From assembly GCA_964463485.1 (NCBI GenBank), contig CAYXDO010000026.1, forward strand, positions 24,518 through 88,517: a stretch of DNA of 64,000 nucleotides, given 5' to 3'. A program made the position numbers and the translations under genes. The stretch comes from CAYXDO01 sp964463485. Its GTDB lineage: Bacteria; Myxococcota; Kuafuiibacteriia; Kuafuiibacteriales; Kuafuiibacteriaceae. The notes under the pieces were generated by a model. It worked only from the letters and a program-made list of their open reading frames with translations. It was not told the origin of the DNA and did no database searches. Numbering within the stretch: position 1 is the stretch's first letter; every line of letters starts with the position of its first letter. Below, in pieces: positions 1-8,215 of this stretch.

Positions 1-2296
1 TCGCTCCGATGATCTCCACGAGATTCGGGTCGATGTCGGGTACGGTGTCGCTGCGCAGCAACCCCTGGTGCACCGCCTCGAAGAACAACCCTGGGTGGCC
101 TTCGCGAATCTCTTCGAGTGAGTAGGACCGCACGAATCGATCGGCCTCGTACGGCGCTCCTAGGGCCATTTCGATCTTCGCCGGGAGCTTCACGTGCTCC
201 TCCAGCATGACGTCCGCGATGTGACGCAGAAACGCGATGACGTCGACGGGCGCATCTTCGCGCAGCTCGTTGTCCTCGCGAACCTGAGTAAGGAGCTCGA
301 CCAGCTCCTCTCTAGACACGTGCACGATACTCACCGCGGCCGAAGGTACGCAGTCGCGAAGCCGCAGCTTCACGTCGACTCCGGTCGGAGACTCATCGAA
401 GACCGCCGGAAGCTCCTCGCCGTCGATGTCCAGGCGCAGCGTGAACGCCGATCGGCGTTCCACCACGAGCACGGGTTTGGGGGCCATGCCAGGGACGGCC
501 AAGGTGAGGTGAGCGCCCTCGACGATCTCCGTGGCGCGCACCGGACGGCCGTCGATGACGAGAGCATCGGCGACATCCACCGAGTCCGAAATGATCAACT
601 CTGGATCACTCGCATTCTCCTCGAACGCGAGCTGAGCGGCGTCCCTGATTCGGCCGACGATCCCTGGGCCGCGAATGGGTTCGAGCGCAGCCAGGAACCG
701 ACCGACCACACCCCCCTCTTCTCTTCGCCACCCAACGGCTCGCTGGAGCGCGTGCAGACCCGCCTTCACTCGCGTGGCGCCCGCGCTGTTCACGTCCCCA
801 CGCGCAAAATAGAAACGCTCCGCTTCGATCGCGATCCCATAGAACTCATCACCGAGGTCGAACCCACCGACGTAGGCATTCTCGCCGTTCGACTCCAGTG
901 TGGAATCCAAAAAGCGAGCCAACAGACGTTCTCCGGCGATGCGCATCGCGGGCGTGCCTTGCCAAAATCCGTCGCGTGCGATCGCCGAGTAGATCAGCGC
1001 GTCGAGGTCGCCGGCCACGGCCATACCTTCGAGGTCCGCAGGGGCGAGCTCGTGCAAATAGTCCGACATCTCGGCCATGACTTCGGCGGGGCCGTCGTCC
1101 ATCGTCATGGCCAACTCATGAAGCTCCTCTTCGGAGCTGATGTGCCATTGATAGATCGAGCTCTTGCAATCGCTCTTGGCGAGGACGAGCGAGGTATAAC
1201 CCATGAATTGGCCGAGGCGCCCCGCGCGGTAGGCGTCGTCCGAGAGTCGCTGTGCGAGTGCGCGATAATCGGAGCCGCGTTCGCTCGCGTAGGCCGAGGC
1301 GATCCCGATGTTGAACTGCACCTCGTCGGGATGAGTTCGGTGACCTCGGACGTCTTCGCCCCACACGCGACGTACGATCCACTGTCTCGTCTCGTCGGTC
1401 GGGATGGCCTCCACGAGCTCGCGCACCTCGGCGGCAGTTCGATGCAGCACCACCAAGCGAAAAGCCTTGCCGGTCTTGTGAAAGACGTGAACGCCGCGCA
1501 CCTCGGAGAACAGCGTGTCTAGCCGTTCGCCGAGGGCCCGGATGAACTCGCTGCCCACCCGATGGCCGTGCCGATTCGCGAAGCGCTTGAACGCTTGGTA
1601 CGCAACAGCCACGACGACCAATCGATCCGTCTGACCGGTGACGTAGGCGCTCGCTTCGTCCAACAGGATGTCGCGATACGCGTCGATCCCGAGGACCCGC
1701 AACCCTGGATCGTCGGCGGCCGCGGCGAGGCGGTAGGCCGAGCGAACCTCGGACTGTCTCTCGGGGAGCAAGGTCGCTTCCATCTCCTGAGTAATGGTGG
1801 CGACGACGAGCCCGAGCTCTCGCTCGGTCGGCCTGCGGCGGCGACCCGCGGTGACGACGTACCAGCCTTGCCGATCTTCGCGCTGCTCGAAGACGAGGCG
1901 ACGGCCGTGCGGCGTGATCCCGCTGATCAGCAGCGTGTCGCCACGGCGTTCGTAATGAACGAACTGCAGCGTCTCACCGATCGCGACGGGCGGTGGCACG
2001 GGCTCACTCGCCCGAGTCGGTGTCCATGAGGGCTCGCCAGGCCAGACCGCTGCAACCACCTCCGAGCTCATACTCGACGGCGCCATCACCGCTGAGTCCA
2101 CTCCAGTCGTGAATGGCGGAGGCGGCTCGGAGTCCGTTCGCACTCGGCCCACCGGACGCGATCCCGTACCGGTGATTCGCGCGGCCGGATCTTCACGCTT
2201 TTGAGGCGGCTCACTCACGACCACCGGCTCGGCCACCGGCGGCGTCGAGCTTCGGTTCGGCGGAACGCTCCGCGATTTTCTCGACGAGTCGTTCAA
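1..2296 (-). CDS. Signalling-type protein with two degenerate GGDEF-like regions (3' end cut by window)
   Basis: The frame stays open to the window edge, so the C-terminus is missing; 765 residues are visible. The start is TTG at 2296, preceded by GAGGAGG at 7 nt and overlapping the stop of the GMC oxidoreductase gene (TTGA), so the two are translationally coupled. Residues 1-100 are Pro/Ser/Thr-rich and probably disordered. Residues ~226-310 follow the diguanylate-cyclase layout (FKRFANRHGHRVGSEF, then TGKAF where GGDEF would be). A second stretch at ~430-490 reads GGFDLGDEF. Neither has an intact active site, so catalysis is unlikely; a binding or scaffold role is inferred. I do not recognise a named family. 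Confidence 0.75.
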   Translation of the reverse strand, partial: MNDSSRKSRSVPPNRSSTPPVAEPVVVSEPPQKREDPAARITGTGSRPVGRVRTDSEPPPPFTTGVDSAVMAPSSMSSEVVAAVWPGEPSWTPTRASEPVPPPVAIGETLQFVHYERRGDTLLISGITPHGRRLVFEQREDRQGWYVVTAGRRRRPTERELGLVVATITQEMEATLLPERQSEVRSAYRLAAAADDPGLRVLGIDAYRDILLDEASAYVTGQTDRLVVVAVAYQAFKRFANRHGHRVGSEFIRALGERLDTLFSEVRGVHVFHKTGKAFRLVVLHRTAAEVRELVEAIPTDETRQWIVRRVWGEDVRGHRTHPDEVQFNIGIASAYASERGSDYRALAQRLSDDAYRAGRLGQFMGYTSLVLAKSDCKSSIYQWHISSEEELHELAMTMDDGPAEVMAEMSDYLHELAPADLEGMAVAGDLDALIYSAIARDGFWQGTPAMRIAGERLLARFLDSTLESNGENAYVGGFDLGDEFYGIAIEAERFYFARGDVNSAGATRVKAGLHALQRAVGWRREEGGVVGRFLAALEPIRGPGIVGRIRDAAQLAFEENASDPELIISDSVDVADALVIDGRPVRATEIVEGAHLTLAVPGMAPKPVLVVERRSAFTLRLDIDGEELPAVFDESPTGVDVKLRLRDCVPSAAVSIVHVSREELVELLTQVREDNELREDAPVDVIAFLRHIADVMLEEHVKLPAKIEMALGAPYEADRFVRSYSLEEIREGHPGLFFEAVHQGLLRSDTVPDIDPNLVEIIGA

Positions 2297-3909
2297 TCGC
2301 GACCCTCCTCGGCCTTAGGCTCGATCTGACTCATGGCGTGCTCGGCCAACGCAGAGATCGTGAGGCTCGGATTGACGCCCAGGTTCGAAGGCACCGCCGA
2401 CCCGTCGATGACGTACAGACCTTCGTAGCCGAACACACGGTGGCGGGCGTCGATCACGCCTTCGTCGGCGCTCATTCCCATGGGAGCTCCTCCCAAAATG
2501 TGCGCGGTCGTCGGGACGTCCAACAAGACCTCGTTCAACGCGCTCGTCGGAATTCCGTCGATCACCTCCGCGACCTTGCGCGCGAAGGCGTTGGCTTCGG
2601 GGATGTACGTCGGGATCCGAGGCTCGCCTTTCGCTCGTTTGGACACGAGCCCCCGCCCCAAAGGCCGGTACCACGAGCGGCCGAGGTCGAGCTCGAGCCC
2701 GCTCTCCTTGGCCTGCATACAAAGCAAGATGACAGTGCGCTCGGCCCAACCGCGCTTGTCGAAGCTCCTGGCGAAGTCGAGGGGCTGCTTCAACACCTCG
2801 CGCAAAAATCGAAGTTGTCTCGGCAGCCCAGGACCTCCGTCGGTCAAGAGCGTCGCCAGCACCGAAAGCGCGCTCGATCCGGCCGAATACCTCACGGCCT
2901 CGACGTGCGTGTCCTCGCTGATGTGAACACTCGATCCGATGGCTACGCCGCGAGAATAGTCTTCGCGCTGATTCCGGGCAGTGGCCGCGATGATCGCCTC
3001 GTTGTTCGTCGAGACCTTCTTCCCGAGCATCGGAGACAAGCGCGACAAAGTTCCACGCCGACGACTCTCGAGGAGCAGTCGAACGCTTCCAAGCACGCCC
3101 GCAGACAAGATCACGCGACGCGCTCGAAGCACCGTCCGCTCGTCGCGCCCGCCGCTCGACTTCGTCTCCACCTCATATCCGCCGGACACCTCGCGGATCC
3201 CAGTCGCCGTCGTGTTGGGAATGACGCGCGCGCCACCCTTCTCGGCGAGATAGAGGTAGTTCTTGTCGAGCGTGTTCTTGGCGCCGAAGCGGCAGCCGAC
3301 CATGCAACCTCCGCAGAAGTTACAGCCAGAACGACGCGGACCCGCGCCTGCGAAGTAGGGGTCCTCGACCTCCACGCCGGGTTGCCCGAAATACACACCC
3401 ACTTGCTGCCGCTTGAAGGTGCCGCCCCGTCCGAGGGACTCGGCGGCCTGCTTGATCGCGAGGTCGGCGGGAAAATCGCGCGGGACCTCGTTGGCGCCCA
3501 ACATGCGCAGAGCCGTTCGGTAGTGCGGCTCGAGCGCCACCTTCCAATCGCGGTCCGGCAGCCAGCCCGCGTTTTTGAAGGTTTGATCGGCCGGAATCAG
3601 CAGCGTGTTGGCGTAGACCAGACTCCCGCCTCCAACGCCCGCGCCGCTGAGGACCAGCACGTCCGACAACAAAGTCAGCCGCTGGATCCCGAAACAACCC
3701 AACGACGGCGCATACAAGTAGTCGCGCAGCGAGTAGTTCGTCGCCGGAAAGTCCGAGGGCGCAAAACGGCGGCCCGCTTCGAGCACGCCGACGTGGTAGC
3801 CCTTCTCCACCAACCGGCAGGCCGACACCGACCCTCCGAAACCGGAGCCGATGATCAACCAGTCGAAGTCCAGCCCACCCGCATCGCGGGTGTCCCGTTT
3901 GGACGACAT
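2293..3909 (-). CDS. GMC-family (ChoD/cholesterol-oxidase-like) FAD oxidoreductase
   Basis: FAD-dependent alcohol or sterol-type oxidoreductase. The N-terminus carries the dinucleotide fold (WLIIGSGFGGSVSACRL) and the C-terminus has the GMC signature ending VNPSLTISALAEHAM with the upstream conserved SNLG. A Cys-rich insert (CNFCGGCMVGCRFGAKNTLD) is typical of the bacterial ChoD-like branch. About 538 aa, normal length. I chose ATG 3909 because the protein then enters the FAD fold after ~14 residues; an upstream in-frame start at 3966 would add 19 poorly conserved residues. The stop overlaps the start of the GGDEF-like gene downstream. Substrate unknown. Confidence 0.9.
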   Translation of the reverse strand: MSSKRDTRDAGGLDFDWLIIGSGFGGSVSACRLVEKGYHVGVLEAGRRFAPSDFPATNYSLRDYLYAPSLGCFGIQRLTLLSDVLVLSGAGVGGGSLVYANTLLIPADQTFKNAGWLPDRDWKVALEPHYRTALRMLGANEVPRDFPADLAIKQAAESLGRGGTFKRQQVGVYFGQPGVEVEDPYFAGAGPRRSGCNFCGGCMVGCRFGAKNTLDKNYLYLAEKGGARVIPNTTATGIREVSGGYEVETKSSGGRDERTVLRARRVILSAGVLGSVRLLLESRRRGTLSRLSPMLGKKVSTNNEAIIAATARNQREDYSRGVAIGSSVHISEDTHVEAVRYSAGSSALSVLATLLTDGGPGLPRQLRFLREVLKQPLDFARSFDKRGWAERTVILLCMQAKESGLELDLGRSWYRPLGRGLVSKRAKGEPRIPTYIPEANAFARKVAEVIDGIPTSALNEVLLDVPTTAHILGGAPMGMSADEGVIDARHRVFGYEGLYVIDGSAVPSNLGVNPSLTISALAEHAMSQIEPKAEEGRD

Positions 3910-4030
3910 GGCAGCGAGTATAGGCCGGATGTGAAGACGCGGATGTGCGAAGTCACAAACCGACAAGGACCCTCGACGTGGTCCAAGCTCGACGCCGCTG
4001 GACTAGCTGGATAGAGGTCCTAGGCCACGC

Positions 4031-4306
4031 TCAGAGGCTGTTCTTGAGCAGCGGGGACGGCTTGAAGACCACGGTCTTGGTGGGCTTGATCTCGATCTGT
4101 TCGCCGGTCTTCGGGTTCCGACCGACCCTGGCCTTCCGCTTCTTCACGGAAAACGTCCCAAAGTTGGGGTACTGAAAGCGCTTCTCCTTGCGAACGGTCT
4201 TCGCGATTTGATCGAACAGCTCATCGACCAACTCGTTGAGGACCTTCTTGGACAGTCCAGCGCCCTTACCCTCTTGTAGCTTCTCAATCAGCTCGGCTTT
4301 CGTCAT
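4031..4306 (-). CDS. hup: HU-family histone-like DNA-binding protein
   Basis: Small basic nucleoid protein of 91 aa, the usual HU/IHF length. The N-terminal helices (MTKAELIEKLQ) and the beta-arm region with NPKTGEQIEIK and a preceding NFGTFSVKKRKAR are characteristic. It bends DNA as a dimer and helps compact the chromosome. The ATG is preceded by GGAGG, and a near-consensus sigma70 promoter lies about 36-64 nt upstream. It is flanked by an unrelated GMC oxidoreductase gene and an SF1 helicase gene and seems to be its own transcription unit. Confidence 0.96.
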   Translation of the reverse strand: MTKAELIEKLQEGKGAGLSKKVLNELVDELFDQIAKTVRKEKRFQYPNFGTFSVKKRKARVGRNPKTGEQIEIKPTKTVVFKPSPLLKNSL

Positions 4307-4341
4307 TTCCCAATTCCCTCCGCGAATGTCGCGAGTCCGGA

Positions 4342-4370
4342 ACGCTAGGCTCGTCCGCCTGCCGTGTCAA
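4342..4370 (-). promoter_or_regulatory. Sigma70-type promoter of the HU gene
   Basis: Read on the minus strand: TTGACA (4370-4365), 17-nt spacer, TAGCGT (4347-4342), then ~35 nt to the HU ATG with GGAGG in between. The -35 hexamer is a perfect match to consensus. Confidence 0.7.
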
Positions 4371-4540
4371 CGAGATCACGCGTATGAATCTCGCGAGACA
4401 TTGTCGCACAATGGTTCCAGCGTCTGGTCTGGCGCGAAGCCCACGGGGAGCGATGGATTCTACTTGACGCTGGGTCGCGACGGATCCAGCGCGCGGCGGC
4501 CACGCGCGGGCTCGGATCATCGCGAGCCTCCGATTCTCGT

Positions 4541-7051
4541 TCACGCGGAACCAGGAAGCAGCGGCGACGGAGCTCCGACCGAAGTCACCCAGAGTTGATG
4601 CACAGCGCGCGTGCTCGCGATGTGCAGCAAATGTCGCGCTTCGATCGCGTCCGGATAGGTGCTCGCGTTCACCTCTACGAGCACGACGTAGTCGTACTCG
4701 AGACCTTTGATCTGGGCGACGTCGACGACGTCGATCCCTGGCTCGAAGCTGAAGTCCTTGCCGTACACACGGCGCAGCGCAGGGACCTCGGCGTTGCGCA
4801 GAGCGTCGTAGTAGATGGAGGCCTGCGCCGCATAACGCGCGATCACGGCCACACTCGCCCGCTTCTCGCGCACGACGAGCCCACGCAGCGCCTCGGCGAG
4901 AAACGCGACCGCTTCGCCGGTGCTCGAAAATCCGAAGGTCTCCACCGGCGCGCCCGACCGCGGCGCGATCGGCTCCACCGGATCCGCGAGCGGTCCCAGA
5001 ACCGCCCTCGCAAAGCGCATGATCTCGCGCGGCGATCGATAGCTCACGCGAAGCGGCTCGAGCTCGACACCGTCGATCCCGAGATCGCGAAGCAACGCCT
5101 TCCAGTCCTCGAAGCCGTTGTCGAAGACCAACTTCTGCGCCGTGTCCCCAGCCAACGTCATGCTCTGGCGCTTCGTCAGCACGCCGCGCAACACCGCGAT
5201 GTCGGTCGGTGAGAGATCTTGGGCTTCGTCGACCACGACGTGCTCGTAGGCCACGGTCTTCTGCGACCCCGAGATCGGCAAGCTCCCCACTCGAAGCTGG
5301 ACGAGCCGAAGCAACAAAGCATCGTCGTGCGGATCGAGCTTCCCGGTCGGCGACCCGTCGTCGACGTGGCGGCCATCCACACCGATCGTGGGATCGTCGT
5401 CTTCTTCCTCTTCCTCTTCGGCGTCTCGCGAGAGCCCAACCAGCTCCTGGGCCTCCTGACGCGCGCGCCGACGTTTCTCGACGCGGCGATCACGCTCTTC
5501 CTCCTCGTCTTCGTCGTCCTCCTCGATCTCGAGCTCCTCGGCTTGAGCGCTCACCCACTTCACGAGCTCGTGGATCTCGGCGTCGCTCACTTGGCCTGGG
5601 CTTCGCACATCGAACGCGCTCCGAAGCGCTTCTGCGTCCGTCAACACCGTCGCCCAAGTGGACAACACGTCGGTGAGCGGCGCACGCGCCCTGCGAAGTG
5701 TTCCCGCCATCGCACCTCGAAGCTTCGCGGTGACTCCGCCACGCTCGGCGACAGCTCCCTCGACCCAGGCCGCCATCTGCCGCAAGCGCGGCAAGATCGG
5801 GAGCCCTCCGAGCGCCTTCCAGCGCGCCTCTACGGCTCTTTGAGCTGGACCGTCCCCACACTCCGAGAGGAGCTCCGCCCCGATCTCGTCGGCTTCGCGC
5901 TCCGCGCTCCGTTCGATCAGCCACAACACGGCGGGGTGCTTCTTGAGCTTCGAGACCGCAGCTGGGACATCGTCGATTCGAGGACGACGGAGCGACGGCA
6001 AGACTTTTCTGCGAGTCTCCGTCATGAACGCTTCGAGCGACTCCACCTTCACGCCAGGAACTCCTAGAGACGGTAGGACGCGCGCGATATACTCGACCAA
6101 CGCGGGGCTCCGGACCACGATGAGCATCTTCTTCGACGCGAAGACGTTCGGACTCTGAAAGTGCAAATACGCCGCGCGATGGAGCGCCACGGTCGTCTTG
6201 CCCGAACCCGCCCCGCCTTGCAGGATCACGATGCCGCTCTCCGGCTTCGTGATGGCGTCGAACTGCGCCTTGTCGATCAGCGCGGTGACCGCCTGCAGAC
6301 GCTTGTCGTCGCGGAGGCTCTCGTCGCCTACGACGCCCAGCCGGCCCCGCTTGATCTTCTCGTGCAAGGGCGCCGGCCGCGCGGCGATCCCGGCCCCGCC
6401 ATGCAGCCTCGGTCGAGCCTCGCCGGTCAACCGAACCCACGCCCCGTCTTTGCGACGAGCGACCGCACCCTCAGACCACGTGATCCGCTTCAGCGCGCCG
6501 TCCGCGATCGTGATAGCGCGACGCACCGCGACCGTCCCGTGCGAGATCCGCCCCCCAAAGGCCTCTTCGTAGTCGTCCCCCTCCTCATATCGGTAATAAA
6601 TTCGTGAAACGGGCGCGTTCCGCCAATCCACGATCGCGAAACCTTCGCCGGTCGGAGCAAAGCCGCGAGAACCGATCAGGATCTCTCTGGTCTTGCGCTC
6701 ATCGACCAAGCGGAGATGTCCGAAATACGGCGACTTCACGTCGACCGGCAGCGCGGCGACCGTGCCCGAGCGCGCTCCAAGAGCCGCCAGTCGGTACATT
6801 TCAGCGACGAGCGGCGACACGTCTTCGAGCCTCGCTTCGGAGATCTGATCACGAAGTGAGATGAGGTCCCGATCGTACTCAGCGCGCTGAACTCGTTCGA
6901 AACCTTGTTCAGCGAGCTTCATGAGCACGGTCGCGAGGAGCTGCTCCTCTTCACGAATCAGGGATGCCTCGGGAGAGTCCGGCGTGACCAATGAGACCGC
7001 CGGCTCATGGTCGTGCAAGCTGACGGAGTCTTGCAGAAGGGCGAGGTTCAT
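4541..7051 (-). CDS. HelD-like superfamily I (UvrD/Rep-type) ATPase/helicase
   Basis: 836-aa SF1 protein of the HelD type. Residues ~105-160 match the HelD N-terminal module (YFGHLRL, VDWRNAPVSRIYYRY). Walker A is GGAGSGKTT at 279-287, Walker B is VVVDEAQDLSP, and C-terminal motifs include VSYRSPREIMRF and the motif-V/VI region IKGLEYDYVVL ... HIASTRAV. A very acidic, low-complexity stretch (~505-555) splits the 1A/2A region. HelD proteins bind and recycle stalled RNA polymerase; whether this one does so is inferred. Its ATG overlaps the stop of the M23 lipoprotein gene by 4 nt. Confidence 0.88.
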   Translation of the reverse strand: MNLALLQDSVSLHDHEPAVSLVTPDSPEASLIREEEQLLATVLMKLAEQGFERVQRAEYDRDLISLRDQISEARLEDVSPLVAEMYRLAALGARSGTVAALPVDVKSPYFGHLRLVDERKTREILIGSRGFAPTGEGFAIVDWRNAPVSRIYYRYEEGDDYEEAFGGRISHGTVAVRRAITIADGALKRITWSEGAVARRKDGAWVRLTGEARPRLHGGAGIAARPAPLHEKIKRGRLGVVGDESLRDDKRLQAVTALIDKAQFDAITKPESGIVILQGGAGSGKTTVALHRAAYLHFQSPNVFASKKMLIVVRSPALVEYIARVLPSLGVPGVKVESLEAFMTETRRKVLPSLRRPRIDDVPAAVSKLKKHPAVLWLIERSAEREADEIGAELLSECGDGPAQRAVEARWKALGGLPILPRLRQMAAWVEGAVAERGGVTAKLRGAMAGTLRRARAPLTDVLSTWATVLTDAEALRSAFDVRSPGQVSDAEIHELVKWVSAQAEELEIEEDDEDEEEERDRRVEKRRRARQEAQELVGLSRDAEEEEEEDDDPTIGVDGRHVDDGSPTGKLDPHDDALLLRLVQLRVGSLPISGSQKTVAYEHVVVDEAQDLSPTDIAVLRGVLTKRQSMTLAGDTAQKLVFDNGFEDWKALLRDLGIDGVELEPLRVSYRSPREIMRFARAVLGPLADPVEPIAPRSGAPVETFGFSSTGEAVAFLAEALRGLVVREKRASVAVIARYAAQASIYYDALRNAEVPALRRVYGKDFSFEPGIDVVDVAQIKGLEYDYVVLVEVNASTYPDAIEARHLLHIASTRAVHQLWVTSVGAPSPLLPGSA

Positions 7052-8022
7052 TTCGGCTTTCGAAGGCGCGAAAAGCGCTCGAACGAAGCAGTTAGCCCCG
7101 CCTGCTGCTCCTTCGGCAAGTGCCTCCGCTCGGTTTGGTGGACGTTGAATGGGTCCAATACCTTCTTCTGTTTTTCGAGCTGATAATGCAGGTGAGGCGC
7201 CGTGCTGTGGCCAGTGTTCCCGGTCTTTCCCAGTGCTTGCCCTTTCGTGACCTTCGCCCCGACCTCGATGCCCTTGGCGACCTCGTTCATGTGCAAGAAG
7301 ATGGCGTTCATGCCTTGGTCGGTGAGCACATCCACACAGTCTCCATTGGCTCGCACCGACCAGTTCTTGCGGACGATCGTTCCCGCAAACGGCGACACGA
7401 TCGGAGTCCCTACGGGGGTCTTGAAATCCACGCCCTTGTGCCCTCGCCCATCTCGAAGCAGTGACGTGATCTGCTCGTAGCCTTCGATCGGAGAACCGAC
7501 CAGCCGCTCCTCGAGCTCCGCGCCGTCGGGCTCGAAGAAACGATCGAACTCAGTGCCCTGCGGTCGGAAACGAACCGCCGAAAGCGACTTCTTCAGCTTC
7601 TTGGAATCGAGCCACACGGAGTGCACGAGCGGCTCTTCGTCCTTGACGAGCTCGTAGACGACCTCGAGCTCGTCGTTGGGCAACAAGTCGCGCGATGGGT
7701 TGAGCCACCAAACGAGCTGGCGAGCGACGACTTGCGAGAGCGCCGGACCAAACTCGACGCCTACGCTCGACGTGATCGTCGCCTCGAGGGAGCCGCGGAC
7801 GCCGACCGCGAGATAGGTCTGAACGCCGTACGCAGGCCCAGCTGCGGGAACGGGCGCGACGACCTCGGCGATCGGCGCCGCATCGGGAAATACGGGCGCA
7901 GCATCTGGGCGCTCGACCTTTTGCTCGCCGCAGCCCGCGAGCACGAGACCGATCCCGAGGACGGTCGAGCCGATCCCTTGCAAACGTCGGTGAGCCAATA
8001 TGGAGACGAGCGTGTCGCGCAT
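7048..8022 (-). CDS. M23-family (LytM) metallopeptidase lipoprotein
   Basis: Predicted periplasmic peptidoglycan endopeptidase. From ATG 8022 the protein (324 aa) begins with a lipoprotein signal ending LVLAGC; earlier in-frame starts up to 8307 would bury that signal, so I reject them. The middle domain (~60-180) is beta-rich and uncharacterised. The C-terminal LytM domain has the zinc ligands HKGVDF and HLHYQL, plus the glycine-rich GKTGNTGHSTAP loop. All key residues are present, so it is likely active. It is followed with 4-nt overlap by the helicase gene and is divergent from the GspE-like gene. Confidence 0.9.
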   Translation of the reverse strand: MRDTLVSILAHRRLQGIGSTVLGIGLVLAGCGEQKVERPDAAPVFPDAAPIAEVVAPVPAAGPAYGVQTYLAVGVRGSLEATITSSVGVEFGPALSQVVARQLVWWLNPSRDLLPNDELEVVYELVKDEEPLVHSVWLDSKKLKKSLSAVRFRPQGTEFDRFFEPDGAELEERLVGSPIEGYEQITSLLRDGRGHKGVDFKTPVGTPIVSPFAGTIVRKNWSVRANGDCVDVLTDQGMNAIFLHMNEVAKGIEVGAKVTKGQALGKTGNTGHSTAPHLHYQLEKQKKVLDPFNVHQTERRHLPKEQQAGLTASFERFSRLRKPK

Positions 8023-8215
8023 GGAAGGTCGGCAGACTGCCCCAACCTGCGCCCGGGCGTCAGCCTCGGCTGTGTCCACGTCGAGTCGCGGTGAAGCCGG
8101 GGCTTGGTGAGGTCGATCAACGGGACGCAAGTCGTTCGCTCCACGGCGGACGCTCGGCGAACCACCCCCGCTTCGCGCCGCTTTCGCGGCCTTCCTTCCC
8201 GCGGTACCTTGCGCC

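Noticed and set aside
3917..3922. TATACT just upstream of the GMC oxidoreductase ATG as a -10 box
   Set aside because: No acceptable -35 hexamer at 16-18 nt; the match alone is not enough.
2338..4014. 558-codon plus-strand open frame
   Set aside because: Antisense to the clear GMC oxidoreductase; Arg/His/Gln-rich with no motif. A codon-bias shadow in high-GC DNA.
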